Shown here one piece after another: positions 10,819-21,724 of a DNA stretch of 64,000 bases. This stretch comes from Isoetes taiwanensis (lineage: Eukaryota; Streptophyta; Lycopodiopsida; Isoetales; Isoetaceae): positions 124,001 through 188,000 of the forward strand of contig JAJEKV010000102.1 of NCBI GenBank assembly GCA_021234155.1, given 5' to 3'. A program made the position numbers and the translations under genes. A model generated the notes under the pieces. The model ran no database searches. It was not told the origin of the DNA and was given only the letters and a program-made list of their open reading frames with translations. Numbering within the stretch: position 1 is the stretch's first letter; each line of letters opens with the position of its first letter.

Positions 10819-11790
10819 TTACAAGTAAAGATCTATTGATCTGTCAACCTCAGCTTCATTACTAGAGCAACTGTGCTTCACAACATCAATCATCATTCTG
10901 CGCATGTCCAACAGCTTGCCACTAGAGATTGGTACACCCTGCAACAAACATATCAGGCCTCACATTGGATGAGTAATACCTTCAAATTTACGAACTCACC
11001 TTGCATTGGGATAGTATATCCAAGTCTCGCGACACTTGCAGCCACAACTTTCTTTACAAAGACACATATAGCGGGACCACCGCGACCAGCAATCGACCGA
11101 GTGGGGGAACTTGTAATTTTCTTGTGGCGCGGCTTTATGGTGCTTAGGAATTTTGTGTTTGCATCCTCAACAAAACTCATGGCAGGTTTCGAGCCCCTTG
11201 TACATTTCTAAATTTTGTCAAAATGGTACACACACGGGTGACATTTAAGCGGCTGACCTCCAAGACCTACAATGACATACAGCATCGGTCTTTAGCGATA
11301 ACATCTTTCTTGGAGAATGGTACATTCTGAAATTGCAAGTTGAGGGTTCAACGGTTGTCCTTTGAAGCAAGCTCGTTCGACAATAATGTGTAAATGAGCG
11401 GATCCATGAAATGGAACCTGTTCCATGTCATGCTTGATGCAGAATTGGTGCATACACCGCCAAAGTCCAAGGTGCGGTAAAACAAGATGATTTAAGAAAC
11501 AACAGAAGACTTCAAATCTGAGTTGTTTATATTAAATTACTAACCTCATGAAGAACTGGACTATCCTGTCTCTGAACCAATCCCTACTTTTCTCCAATAT
11601 TCTGATTGAATCTTGATCAAGCACAAGAGCCTCCTGCTGTCCTTTAAACACTTCAAGTGGCAAGTGTTCTGGTCGGATGTGCGCTCTTAACACTGCAGTC
11701 CTCGTGCTGGTGGTGTAAGTTTACATTCAGCAAATGGAAGATCATTGAAAACCTTGAGGAACATTGAAATAGCCAAGAAATGAACAATTG
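10819..11790 (-). pseudogene. Ulp1/C48 protease-like gene, copy A
   Basis: Three exons can be followed on the minus strand. Exon 1, about 11790-11545, is the cleaner version and encodes RPEHLPLEVFKGQQEALVLD and RDWFRDRIVQFFM, ending at donor GAG/GTTAGT. Exon 2 is 11509-11000, frameshifted in the middle, and contains PAICVFVKKVVAAS near its end. Exon 3 is 10938-10819, encodes GVPISSGKLLDMLRMMIDVV and ends in a stop. Phases are compatible (2/1, then 0). The W-x2-D...FF segment, a central K-D-W and a terminal ICVFV resemble the W(L/F)xD, HW and CGVFV blocks of Ulp1-like cysteine proteases often carried by plant transposons. The His position reads Asp, so either it is inactive or my family call is wrong. 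Confidence 0.45.
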
Positions 11791-11857
11791 AAGTAAAACT
11801 TTGTTTATATTAAAAAGTCAAGAGAGGTTACATCATATACACAATAATACTATTTCT

Positions 11858-12078
11858 AGGCTTTAGTTCTATGTTTTTTCATCATATTAATACAAATCTG
11901 ACTCTCAGTGTCAAACATATTCAGCATTTTGTTGCTTTCGACATAACTTTGCACATTCCCTGCCTTCAGCAACCCCTGAAGCCAAACCTTTAGATCATTC
12001 AAGCACGAATTAATTATTTGGAGAAAATAAGCTGATTTTGAGAATTTCGAGTGCACCTCTTCAGGTCCACCACAAGCC
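11858..12078 (-). CDS. Small ORF upstream of the Ulp1-like gene, copy A
   Basis: An open frame of about 74 codons, starting MACGGPEEVHSK and ending MMKKHRTKA-stop. It contains KVWLQGLLKAGN and a moderately charged C-terminus, with ordinary amino-acid composition. The homologous stretch in copy B (about 18940-19160) is frameshifted at CAG/CTG positions. It may be a separate small gene or the last exon of a gene whose earlier part is the ORF at 12150-12497. No domain recognised. Confidence 0.4.
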
Positions 12079-12149
12079 AAAAGTACTCAACTTTAATTTG
12101 AAATTGTCCCGCCCAACCACAAGTCAAAAAGTCATCATCCTCCATTAAA

Positions 12150-12497
12150 TTAGTCCCGCCCAAGATAGGCGGGATAATTTAAAATTTGAACGAGAGAGAG
12201 AATTTTATTTCCCTTGTTGTCGACAAGCATCTCCGAACTCCAAGCTTCAAGCGCCATAGCCAGGTTTTGCCATCGCCGGAGGTCCAAGATCCAAGCGACA
12301 GTGCCGAAAGTCGCCATAAGAAGGTCAAATCTCCAGCGCCATAGCCGGATGTCGCCATAGCTGCAGCTTCGTCCTACACCACAGTCCTTTCTGGAGTTCT
12401 TTGGGGTGGTTTCTTTTTGAAGCAGACAGAGGTGCCTGTGGACGAAGCTCCTAGAGTTATAGGGCTCTAAGCAGACTGCAGATGCTTCCAAGGGCAT
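12150..12497 (-). CDS. Hypothetical 115-aa ORF, copy A
   Basis: Open in both full copies (here and at 19235-19582), starting MPLEASAVCLEPYN and rich in Leu and Trp. The DNA contains short CGCCATAGC-type repeats. Because the two copies are almost identical, the open frame in both is weak evidence of coding. It could instead be 5' untranslated or promoter sequence of the minus-strand genes. Upstream (12500-12940) I see only intron-like sequence. Confidence 0.25.
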   Translation of the reverse strand: MPLEASAVCLEPYNSRSFVHRHLCLLQKETTPKNSRKDCGVGRSCSYGDIRLWRWRFDLLMATFGTVAWILDLRRWQNLAMALEAWSSEMLVDNKGNKILSLVQILNYPAYLGRD

Positions 12498-12941
12498 AGA
12501 TTGAAATGGAGGAAGATGGCATAGGCGGATTCAAAGATAGATGACATAGAGCGGATTCAACATAGATAGTTTTTGCGAATTTGGAACCCCATTTGGATTT
12601 TTGGCCGAGATTTTTGCGTGGGTCTCGCACCCCTGCTCCGATAGTCCACGCTTGAGATTTTGTCCGGTTCTGCACCCCCTGCTCCGGTGGGAGCTGACAG
12701 AGTGGTTGTAGAAAAATCGAAATAGAAAATGATACATTGAACGTTTGAGAAGACTTGGCAAGCTCTGATGGCTTAATGCAAGCCAGATTTGAAGCAGGAC
12801 AAGCGATTATACCCTTAAAGGTTGGACCTGGACCAAAAATAGAAAACGGAGGGACCGATTCTTCTATTGCAGGTAGATTGCATGCAATGCAGATCTACCT
12901 CTGTTGCATCTTTTACCTCGCTCAAAAGCTCTGTTTTTCAG

Positions 12942-13407
12942 GTTGGCTCAGATTGCAGATGCTATCATAAAAACTACCAGGCCACTATACTCAACCTTGG
13001 CAAATGTACTTGTAGAAGCACTTAGAGAAGGAGACAGCTTTGCAGTTGCTGCACCTAAAGGGAATGAGGAGGATTCTGTATTTTGGATGTTGCTATGCAC
13101 CAAGCCAAAATTTGAAGTTGAAAATGACTTCAAGCAGAACGGAAACTTGTTTATGAGAGGTGAAACCGTTGTGGAGGGCATTTACTATAGAAAGAAGCCT
13201 CGGTCAAAGGTGATGTATGAGTTGTTGACAAACGAGCCAAAGTCACTTGTATTCTCTACTCAAATTTGTGCTATTCGAGTTCCCATGCAACAGATCAAGA
13301 AAGGTGCTCGAACTGTTTACAGGCTAGACTAGGCAGATGAGGAAAAGATTCTAGAAAACTTGCCCGAGGTTTTATCTGATGAAGATAGCATGTCTGATGA
13401 AGAATAG
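12942..13407 (+). pseudogene. Transposase C-terminal exon, copy B
   Basis: The exon follows a strong acceptor (CTGTTTTTCAG) and opens LAQIADAIIKTT instead of the zinc-cluster exon seen in front of copy A. It continues LYSTLANVLVEALREGDSFA, CTKPKFEVENDF, GETVVEGIYYRKKP and an acidic tail ending SMSDEE-stop at 13405-13407. A TAG at about 13330 interrupts the frame where copy C reads CAG, so the stop is probably a C-to-T change at a CHG site or a call error. This domain is the C-terminus of the DDE-type transposase family. Without the core exons, copies B and C cannot be autonomous. Confidence 0.65.
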
Positions 13408-13607
13408 TTGAACACATTCTTACAGGTTAGGAAATGATTCAGAAATTTTGAATATATGTTGTTGTGTCTTGCCTTGTTTGGGAATAATATAAGAAACTCA
13501 ATTCCATGCTCAATTGTATTTTGATGTCCCTTGTTTCAATGTACTATGTTTGCTTTTGATGTAATATGTAATTGTATTTTGATGTCCCTGATGTAACATG
13601 CGCCAGG

Positions 13608-13665
13608 TTCACCACATGTTTCACCACATGTGTCACCACATGTTTCACCACGTGTTTCACTTTCT
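13608..13665. repeat. TTCACCACATGT cluster 1, copy B
   Basis: Four 12-bp units TTCACCACATGT, with variants TGTGTCACCACATGT and TTTCACCACGTG. Same orientation and position relative to the transposase C-terminus as in copies A and C. Confidence 0.8.
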
Positions 13666-13798
13666 GTCTCTTCCCCTGAGACAGATAGATCCTTCTGAAC
13701 AGCTTTTCCACTGAAATGCTTTCCTTTTCCTTAAATTCTCTCGGTCCCATCAATTCCTCTCATCATCCTTTGGCTGACAGCCGTACCCGAAAATCATT

Positions 13799-14638
13799 AT
13801 GGGATGGCGAAAATTAATGACCTCGGGCAACCCAAAAGGCCCGAGATGCCATTCTTCTTGCTCCCGACCGAGTTTACAGTTTATTACAGTTCGGGAGCAG
13901 CTTACAGTTTACAGCAGCAGGTCCTTGGGAAGCAGTTTACAGTTTACGGTTGGGTGGGAAGCAGTTTACAGTTTACAGCTTACAGCAGCTACTTCAGCAG
14001 ACATGGCCAACTTCACCTCTTGGATGCCGCAAAACGATGGAGTGCCGGAATGGAACAATGTGACCAGAGAAGAAGAGCCCATAATACCCAGGCGTGCTAT
14101 CCCGATTTTCAGCCATGCAGAATGGATGGACATCCTCAGGCAACAGAAATTTCTCTATTCACCGGATGAGAACATGACCACAGAAATGCTGAAAACTCTC
14201 ACCAGGAGGATGAGTTGTACATCGGACCTCCCAGACCTCTCAACTTACTCTGCTGCCACTGAAATTTTTATACACCAGCATCTTTGGCCCGTTGCTCATA
14301 CTATTGACCAGGATCTGCAAAGGTTGAGACCTTTTCTGCTTAATGGCTACCAAGCCTTTACGCTAGACAGGTTCTGCTTTTGTTATGATAGGTTGTTTAC
14401 AGAGGACCAATTCCTTCACTTCAGGGATATGTTCTATCATCACAAGGGCTTGCAGGATGCACATGGAGAAGCTGCTATTCTGTTTGGTAACTCTGCACCA
14501 TTATGGTTTTTTGCTTTCCCTCCAGAATGGGATTTTATAGGCTGGCAAGCTGACCCGGTGGCCACTGATCTGGTGATCATAGAAGATGACGAGGAGGAGC
14601 TGGACCCAGATCTCTTTTTGATAGACCCACATGAATGA
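13799..14638 (+). CDS. Unrecognised 279-aa protein of the tandem unit (intact copy B)
   Basis: The cleanest ORF of the array. The longest frame starts at 13799, but the first ~68 residues come from short GTTTACAG-type DNA repeats and look non-coding; the more likely start is MANFTSWMPQN at about 14003, giving about 211 residues. Visible features: aromatic-rich middle (IFIHQHLWPVAH, FCFCYDRLF, FRDMFYHHKGLQ, LWFFAFPPEWDFIGW) and a strongly acidic C-terminus (EDDEEELDPDLF). No signal peptide or membrane segment is evident. I recognise no family. It sits between the transposase terminus and a second gene on the same strand, suggesting an accessory protein of a multi-gene DNA transposon. Copy A is broken and copy C is nearly intact. 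Confidence 0.6.
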   Translation: MGWRKLMTSGNPKGPRCHSSCSRPSLQFITVREQLTVYSSRSLGSSLQFTVGWEAVYSLQLTAATSADMANFTSWMPQNDGVPEWNNVTREEEPIIPRRAIPIFSHAEWMDILRQQKFLYSPDENMTTEMLKTLTRRMSCTSDLPDLSTYSAATEIFIHQHLWPVAHTIDQDLQRLRPFLLNGYQAFTLDRFCFCYDRLFTEDQFLHFRDMFYHHKGLQDAHGEAAILFGNSAPLWFFAFPPEWDFIGWQADPVATDLVIIEDDEEELDPDLFLIDPHE

Positions 14639-14936
14639 AAGCAAGTGTATATAAAAAGTTTTGTTTCTTATGTAATCTGAAATGATTAATACAAATCCTC
14701 GCTTGTAATCTGAAATGTAACCTTATGTAATCATTTTATATGTTTAATATAAATCTTCACTGTTTAATTGACAGGGTGAAAGTGACACACAGAAAAATTA
14801 CATTAAGGATGAACGGAATGGGACAGAGAAACACATGATGAAACCCACCATCAAATGTCACATCAAATGCAAGGTCAATCATTCAAAAGCTGGCTGTGCA
14901 GGAAAGATTGGAGGGAAACCCTAAATCTAGTTTTGC

Positions 14937-15701
14937 ATGCAGACATTGGCTTATCCCAATCCAGCTATGGCGGAAGAAAACAGAAGGAGAACACGAGCAC
15001 AAACAATTTCGCCAGTTCAAATGCAGTCGCATCTGGTAGGACCTATACTGGAGCAAATAAACCAGGAACAGAGGCGGATATTAGAGGAGCGGAGGACCCA
15101 TGAATTCCGAGGTATTCTAGGCTTAAAACATAGGTTAATTCCTGATGGGCTTAAAGAATTAGAAGCGAAGGCAGTGATAGGCGGTTGCCTTTCTTTATAG
15201 TAAAATGTGATTTCTATATTACTAATGATGTTGTTTTACACAGATGCAGTCAGGAGACTTAACAGAGCTGGTGCAGCCGACAGGGATCTGGGGGTGGCGT
15301 ATGATTCTGAGGATGAGTTCGCAGCTCTCTCCATGCTTGAGGAAGAGGATATGTTCATCCAACTAAAGCAGGAAATGGTCCATGCTTCAGCCATTAAAAA
15401 AGTGCTCAACAGGCCAGATGCATGGAGACACAACAACCTGAGACAATACTTTATGAATCTGTATCATAAGTGGGAGCAGAAACGAGAAGCTCATGTTTTA
15501 GTGTTGCTGGATTTCACCAACTATTCAGCAGAAAAACTTGATCTCATCTTGAACATACTTGGAAGAAGAAGAGTTCTGATGATCTCACAATGCGGGATCT
15601 CGATTGTGGCCCAAGAATCGTATGTCATCATTAACCTCTTCAAAACAGCTATTATTATATCTCTAATGCATTTTGATAAGACTAGAAGCTCAGGGTTATA
15701 G
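14937..15701 (+). CDS. Unrecognised two-exon gene of the tandem unit, copy B
   Basis: Exon 1 is open from 14937 (MQTLAYPNPAMAEENRRR; the second Met at 14967 is equally possible) to about 15175 and is rich in Gln, Arg and Glu, suggesting a coiled segment. Exon 2 follows the acceptor TTTTACACAG at about 15242 and encodes DAVRRLNRAGAADRDLGVAY, an acidic patch (DSEDEF, MLEEEDMF), then RPDAWRHNNLRQYFMNLYHK and an LDLILNILGRRR segment, staying open to 15701. The exon 1 donor is uncertain. No catalytic motif or known domain was recognised. Copies A and C are frameshifted. Confidence 0.45.
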
Positions 15702-15812
15702 TTTTCCCTGATTTTTCTGCATACTTCATTTCATAAGAAGTATGAACTATTCTACCGGGTATGGTAGATTTCCATATGTATTTTTCTCCCTTTGAAATAT
15801 TAAACCAACGTT

Positions 15813-15882
15813 TGCATCACCACAGCTTCACCACAGTTTTCACCACATTTTTCACCACAGCTTTCACCACAGATTTCACCAT
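15813..15882. repeat. TTCACCACA cluster 2, copy B
   Basis: Five to six units of (T)TTCACCACA(G/T), 12-13 bp apart, same orientation as the cluster at 13608. Confidence 0.75.
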
Positions 15883-16480
15883 AATCAGCCGGGGCATTGA
15901 CCATTTTTGACCCGGTCAGAAAATGGAATGGCTCTCGATTCTCGATAGTATCTTGACTGATTTTGGTGACAAAGAATATATGGATCCCAAATTAGGTCCC
16001 CGAATTGATATGAGGCCAAAATTCATTAAGCTCGTTTTATGCAAAGATTCTTGCAAGGCCACTAACTTTTGCTTCGTGGAATTACGTTTTTCTTTTTAGG
16101 TTTCTTTTGAACTCTATTTCTTTTGAACCCGAGCCACCCATCTCATATTTTCCTATTTTCTTTTTGGTTACCATATTTTGTTAGTGTGCAAATCATAGAT
16201 TCTGCACCTTCAAATTCCTTGTTTGCATTTTATAATTAATGACAAAAAGTTCAGCTAACTGAACAGTTCAGCTAACTGAAAGAACAGTGGAAACTCAGAG
16301 AACAGTTAAAGCAAAAAAATAGTCACAACAGCTGTAGAGAAGAGGAGTTCTGTCATTAATGAAAAAGCTTTACAAAAAATGGAGTCACAAGGACTATTGC
16401 AAAACAAGTTCTGTATTTAATTAAAAAGCTTTACAAAGAATAGTCACAAGGACTACTGCCAAAAAAATTGAAACCAGAGA
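15883..16480. other. Non-coding spacer, copy B
   Basis: Same spacer as 8813-9420. It contains a TTCAGCTAACTGAACAGTTCAGCTAACTGAA-like short tandem at about 16250-16282 and paired AGTCACAAGGACTA phrases near 16384 and 16442. No supported gene. Confidence 0.5.
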
Positions 16481-16503
16481 TTACAAAAAACAAGGCTTGA
16501 TCT

Positions 16504-16830
16504 TCAGGCCATCTTCAGCTCTATATGAAGGTCGTCCTCCATGGCATACATCTTCATTTCGAGGAGTCGCTCCTCGTCGAGGTAACCTGCATGCACTCAC
16601 TCGATCACCCGCAACAAAGCGACAGCCTGATGATCCATGATGAGCTTCTCCACCTCTGGTGGAGTGAACTTCGCCCTGACTGTAACCGGGTGGTCTCCGG
16701 AGGAAGATACGGATTCTCCGGAGGAAGACACGGATCCTCCGGAGGAAGACACGGACCGTGCCGGCGGCGGAGGAGCAGGCACCATGGCCGGGATAGTATT
16801 CCTGCGCGATGTAGTCTTGAACTTGGTCAT
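16504..16830 (-). CDS. Small proline/serine-rich protein of the tandem unit, copy B
   Basis: The minus-strand frame starts MTKFKTTS at 16830. It encodes a proline run (PAPPPPAR), a repeat of SSSGGSVSSSGESV from an 18-bp direct repeat, then FTPPEVEKLIMDHQAVALL and a terminal MEDDLHIELKMA. A TGA at 16597-16599 interrupts it where copy C reads CAG (Gln), another case of a CHG-site change producing a stop. A full product would be about 109 residues: a disordered N-terminus with a helical C-terminus. No family recognised. In the array it lies between clusters of CACCAC motifs, divergent from the 19-bp minisatellite. Confidence 0.4.
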
Positions 16831-17044
16831 GGCGGAAGTGAAGGAGATGGACGGAATGGGGAAGGAGTGAAGGAGATGGCGGAATAAACGATGGGGACGG
16901 AATGGACGGAATGAAGCTGCAGGGCAGAATTTTGGGAATAAAAGGGATGCAAAATCGTAGGCATGCATACATTTTGGAAATGAGGCGAGAAAGAGGAAAG
17001 GGACGTTTGCATGCATCACGATTGCACACCCGGGGGAGCCGAGC

Positions 17045-17720
17045 CACCCACCACATGTCACCACATGATTCACCATATGTACCATTTGCATCACCACAAC
17101 CACAGTATTCACCACATGATTCACCACATGCCACCTAGGCTCCAACATGCCAAGGTGGCTCAAACATGCCACATAGGCTCCAACATGCCACCTAGGCTCC
17201 AACATGCCACACCCACGCCCAACATGCCCGTGGGCTCCAAGATGCCACGAAGCATGCCACCTAGGCTCCAACATGCCACCTGGGCTCAAGCGTACCACGT
17301 GAGCTCCAACATGCCAAGTTGGCTCCAACGTGCCACCTAGGCTCAAGCATGCCAAGGTGGCTCAAATATGCCACCTAGGCTCCAACATGCCACCAAGGCT
17401 TCAACATGCCACGTAGGCTCCAACATGCCAACTAGGCTCCAACATGCCATGACCTAGCATGCCACCTAGGCTCCAACATGCCACCTAGGCTCAAGCGTAC
17501 CACGTGAGCTCCAACATGCCAAGTTGGCTCCAACGTGCCACCTAGGCTCAAGCATGCCAAGGTGGCTCAAATATGCCACCTAGGCTCCAACATGCCAAGG
17601 TGGCTCAAACATGCCACGTAGGCTCCAACATGCCACCTATGATTCACCACATGATTCACCACATGCACCATTTGCATCACCACATCTATCACGACATGTA
17701 TCACCACATTGTCATGAATC
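17045..17720. repeat. 19-bp minisatellite with CACCACATG borders, copy B
   Basis: Same organisation as 9984-10645: CACCACATG clusters at 17045-17120 and 17640-17715 around about 500 bp of the AACATGCC... 19-bp repeat. ORFs across it are artefacts of the repeat period. Confidence 0.9.
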
Positions 17721-17888
17721 TTTGAATACATCAATTTCTTCTGGAGATTTGAACTCCACCAGAGTGTTGCTCTGGTCAGCCAGAAAAGTCTATTGTATAC
17801 AATAGTATACAACAATGTACATTAGAGTGTCAATGAAAGAATAGGTTACAAGAATAACCTCTTTGGTTACAATAATACAAACATGTGA

Positions 17889-18860
17889 TTACAAGTAAAG
17901 ATCTATTGATCTGTCAACCTCAGCTTCATTACTAGAGCAACTGTGCTTCACAACATCAATCATCATTCTGAGCATGTCCAACAGCTTGCCACTAGAGATT
18001 GGTACACCCTGCAACAAACATATCGGGCCTCACATTGGATGAGTAATACCTTCAAATTCTGAACTCACCTTGCATTGGGATAGTATATCCAAGTCTAAGA
18101 CATCTGCAGCCACAACATTCTTTACAAAGACACATATAGCGAGGGACCACACCGACCAAGAATCGACCGAGTGGGGGAACTTGTAATTTTCTTTGTGGCG
18201 CAGCTTTATGGTGCTTAGGAATTTTGTGTTTGCATCCTCAACAAAACTCATGATGTGGGCTTCTGAGCCCTTGTACATTTCTAGGTCAGTCAAAATGGTA
18301 CACACACACCGACATTTAACCGGGTGACCTCCAAGACCTACAATGACATACACCGCCCAGTCTTTGCCGATAACATCTTTGGCGAGAATGGTACATTCGA
18401 AATTGCAAGTTGAGGGTTCAACGGTTTGTCCTTTGAAGCAAGCTCGTTCGACAAGTAATGTGTAAATGAGCGGATCCATGAAATGGAACCTCTGTTCCAT
18501 GTCATGCTTGATGTAATTGGTGCATACACGCGCCAAAGTCCAAGGTGCGGTAAAACAAGATAATTTAAGAAACAATGTAAGACTTCAAATCTGAAGTTGT
18601 TTATATTAAATTACTAACCTCATGAAGAACTGGACTATCCTCGATCTCTCGAACCAATCCCTACTTTTTCTCCAATATTCTCGATTGAATCTTGATCAAG
18701 CACAAGAGGCTCCTCGCCGTCCTTTAAACACTTCAAGTGGCAAGTGTTACGCTTCGGATGTGCGCTCTTAACACCGCAAGTCCTCGTGGCCGGTGGTGTA
18801 AGTTTACATTCAAAGCAAATGGAAGATCATTGAAAACCTTGAGGAACATTGAAATAGCCA
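17889..18860 (-). CDS. Ulp1/C48 protease-like gene, copy B
   Basis: Exon 2 (18582-18069) is intact here: WTLARVC, HDMEQRFHFMDPLIYTLLVE, IGKDWAVYVIVGLGG, a D near LTDLEMYKG, and LAICVFVKNVVAADVL. It ends at donor AAG/GTGAGT. Exon 3 (18008-17889) begins after TTGTTGCAG and encodes GVPISSGKLLDML to SIDLYL-stop. Exon 1 (about 18860-18635) is damaged at CAG/CTG sites and is cleaner in copy A. The order W...FF, FHFMDPLIYTLL, DWAVYVIV, acidic residue, CVFV follows Ulp1-like peptidases (WLxD, FF/FY, HWxLxVI, DS, CGVFV). The canonical His is Asp here, and Gly after Cys is missing. If the call is right it is a transposon-borne, possibly inactive de-SUMOylating-type protease. Confidence 0.45.
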
Positions 18861-19234
18861 AGAAATGAACAATTGAAGTAAAACTTTGTTTATATTAAAA
18901 AGTCAAGAGAGGTTACATCATATACACAATAATACTATTTCTAGGCTTTAGTTCTATGTTTTTCATCATATTAATACAAATCGACTCTCGATTGTCAAAC
19001 ATATTCAGCATTTTGTTGCTTTTCGACATAACTTTGCACATTCCGCCGCCTTCAAAGAACCCACGAAGCCAAACCTTTAGATCATTCAAGCTAATTAATT
19101 ATTTGGAGAAAATAAGCTGATTTTGAGAATTTCGAGTGCACCTCTTCAGGTCCACCACAAGCCAAAAGTACTCAACTTTAATTTGAAATTGTCCCGCCCA
19201 ACCACAAGTCAAAAAGTCATCATCCTCCATTAAA

Positions 19235-19582
19235 TTAGTCCCGCCCAAGATAGGCGGGATAATTTAAAATTTGAACGAGAGAGAGAATTTTATTTCCCTT
19301 GTTGTCGACAAGCATCTCCGAACTCCAAGCTTCAAGCGCCATAGCCAGGTTTTGCCATCGCCGGAGGTCCAAGATCCAAGCGACAGTGCCGAAAGTCGCC
19401 ATAAGAAGGTCAAATCTCCAGCGCCATAGCCGGACGTCGCCATAGCTGCAGCTTCGTCCTACACCACAGTCCTTTCTGGAGTTCTTTGGGGTGGTTTCTT
19501 TTTGAAGCAGACAGAGGTGCCTGTGGACGAAGCTCCTAGAGTTATAGGGCTCTAAGCAGACTGCAGATGCTTCCAAGGGCAT
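19235..19582 (-). CDS. Hypothetical 115-aa ORF, copy B
   Basis: Nearly identical to 12150-12497. The equivalent of the small ORF 11858-12078 lies downstream at about 18940-19160 but is frameshifted. Coding status is doubtful for the reasons given for copy A. Confidence 0.25.
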   Translation of the reverse strand: MPLEASAVCLEPYNSRSFVHRHLCLLQKETTPKNSRKDCGVGRSCSYGDVRLWRWRFDLLMATFGTVAWILDLRRWQNLAMALEAWSSEMLVDNKGNKILSLVQILNYPAYLGRD

Positions 19583-20022
19583 AGATTGAAATGGAGGAAG
19601 ATGGTATAGACGGATTCAGCATAGATGACATAGACGGATTCAACATAGATAGTTTTGCCGAATTTGGAACCCTGTTTGGATTTTGCTGGCTTCTGAGATT
19701 TTTTGGGGGTGCACCCCGCCCGAAGAGTCCCCCTACTTGAGATTTTGTCCGGTTTCGCACCCCCCGCCCGGTGGGAGTTGTGAGTGGTTGTAGAAAAATC
19801 GAAATAGAAAATGATACATTGAGCGTTTGAGAAGACTTGGCAAGCTCGATGGCTTAATGCAAGCGGATTTGAAGCGGGGACAAGCGATTATACCCTTAAA
19901 GGTTGGACCTGGACCAAAAATAGAAAACAGAGGGACCGATTCTTCTATTGCAGGTAGATTGCATGCAATGCAGATCTACCTCTGTTGCATCTTTTACCTC
20001 GCTCAAAAGCTCTGTTTTTCAG

Positions 20023-20490
20023 GTTGGCTCAGATTGCAGATGCTATCATAAAAACTACCAGGCCACTATACTCAACCTTGGCAAATGTACTTGTAGAAGC
20101 ACTTAGAGAAGGAGACAGCTTTGCAGTTGCTGCACCTAAAGGGAATGAGGAGGATTCTGTATTTTGGATGTTGCTATGCACCAAGCCAAAATTTGAAGTT
20201 GAAAATGACTTCAAGCGAGCGGAAACTTGTTTATGAGAGGTGAAACCGTTGTGGAGGGCATTTACTATAGAAAGAAGCCTCGGTCAAAGGTGATGTATGA
20301 GTTGTTGACAAACGAGCCAAAGTCACTTGTATTCTCTACTCAAATTTGTGCTATTCGAGTTCCCATGCAACAGATCAAGAAAGGTGCTCGAGCTGTTTTG
20401 AGGCTAGACCAGGGGCGATGAGGAAAAGATTCTAGAAAACTTGCCCGAGGTTTTATATCGATGAAGATAGCATGTCCGATGAAGAATAGT
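20023..20490 (+). pseudogene. Transposase C-terminal exon, copy C
   Basis: Same acceptor (TTTTTCAG) and same opening LAQIADAII as copy B. The frame runs through ALREGDSFA and FEVENDF, shifts at about 20217 where copy B reads CAG, resumes at GETVVEGIYYRKKP, and shifts again at about 20410 near a CAG. The ending SMSDEE-stop is recognisable. It keeps CAG at the place where copy B has TAG. Confidence 0.6.
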
Positions 20491-20883
20491 TGAACACATT
20501 CTTACTGGGTTAGGAAACGATTCAGAAATTTTGAATATATGTTGTTGTGTCTTGCCTTGTTTGGGAATAATATAAGAAACTCAATTCCATGCTCAATTGT
20601 ATTTTGATGTCCCTTGTTTCAATGTACTATGTTTGCTTTTGATGTAATATGTAATTGTATTTTGATGTCCCCGATGTAACATCGCCGGGTTCACCACATG
20701 TTTCACCACATGTGTCACCACATGTTTCACCATCGTGTTTCACTTTCGTCTCTTCCCCACGAGGCGGATAGATCCTTCGAACGACTTTTCCCCTTTGAAA
20801 TGCTTTCCTTTTCCTTAAATTCTCTCGGTCCCATCAATTCCTCTCATCATCCTTTGGCTGACAGCCGTACCCGAAAATCATTA

Positions 20884-21724
20884 TGGGATGGCGAAAATTA
20901 ATGACCTCGGGCAACCCAAAAGGCCCGAGATGCCATTCTTCTTGCTCCCGACCGAGTTTACAGTTTATTACAGTTCGGGAGCAGCTTACAGTTTACAAAG
21001 GCGAGGTCCTTGGGAAGCGGTTCTGAGTTTTACGGTTGGGTGGGAAGCGGTTTACGGTTTCATGACAGGCTACTTCGCCCGGCAGACATGGCCAACTTCA
21101 CCTCTTGGATGCCGCGAAAAGCGATGGAGTGCCTTGGGAATGGGACAATGTGACCAGAGAAGAAGAGCCCATAATACCCAGGCGTGCTATCCCGATTTTC
21201 AGCCATGCAGAATGGATGGACATCCTCAGGCAACAGAAATTTCTCTATTCACCGGATGAGAACATGACCACAGAAATGCTGAAAACTCTCACCAGGAGGA
21301 TGAGTTGTACATCGGACCTCCCAGACCTCTCAACTTACTCTGCTGCCACTGAAATTTTTATACACCAGCATCTTTGGCCCGTTGCTCATACTATTGACCA
21401 GGATCTGCAAAGGTTGAGACCTTTTCTGCTTAATGGCTACCAAGCCTTTACGCTAGACAGGTTCTGCTTTTGTTATGATAGGTTGTTTACAGAGGACCAA
21501 TTCCTTCACTTCAGGGATATGTTCTATCATCACAAGGGCTTGCAGGATGCACATGGAGAAGCTGCTATTCTGTTTGGTAACTCTGCACCATTATGGTTTT
21601 TTGCTTTCCCTCGAATGGGATTTTATAGGTCGGGCAAGCTGACGGGTGTACACCGATCGGTGATCATAGAAGATGACGAGGAGGAGCTGGACCCAGATCT
21701 CTTTTTGATAGACCCACATGAATG
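20884..21724 (+). CDS. 279-aa ORF, copy C (nearly intact)
   Basis: The frame from the MANFTSW region (about 21088) is disturbed near 21115-21135. It is open from about 21140 to the stop after DLFLIDPHE at 21722-21724, with a short substituted stretch at 21610-21660 where copy B reads FPPEWDFIGWQADPV. The 5' GTTTACAG repeat zone differs strongly from copy B. The protein is otherwise that described for copy B; no family recognised. Confidence 0.5.

Noticed and set aside
13799-14002. Extended N-terminus of the 279-aa ORF
   Set aside because: It translates a GTTTACAG-type DNA repeat that differs in length and frame among copies A, B and C; the start near 14003 is more credible.
16481-17355. Long minus-strand ORFs of 217 and 252 codons
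   Set aside because: Most of their length is translation of the CACCACATG and 19-bp repeats; only the part from 16830 downward has protein-like content and is annotated separately.
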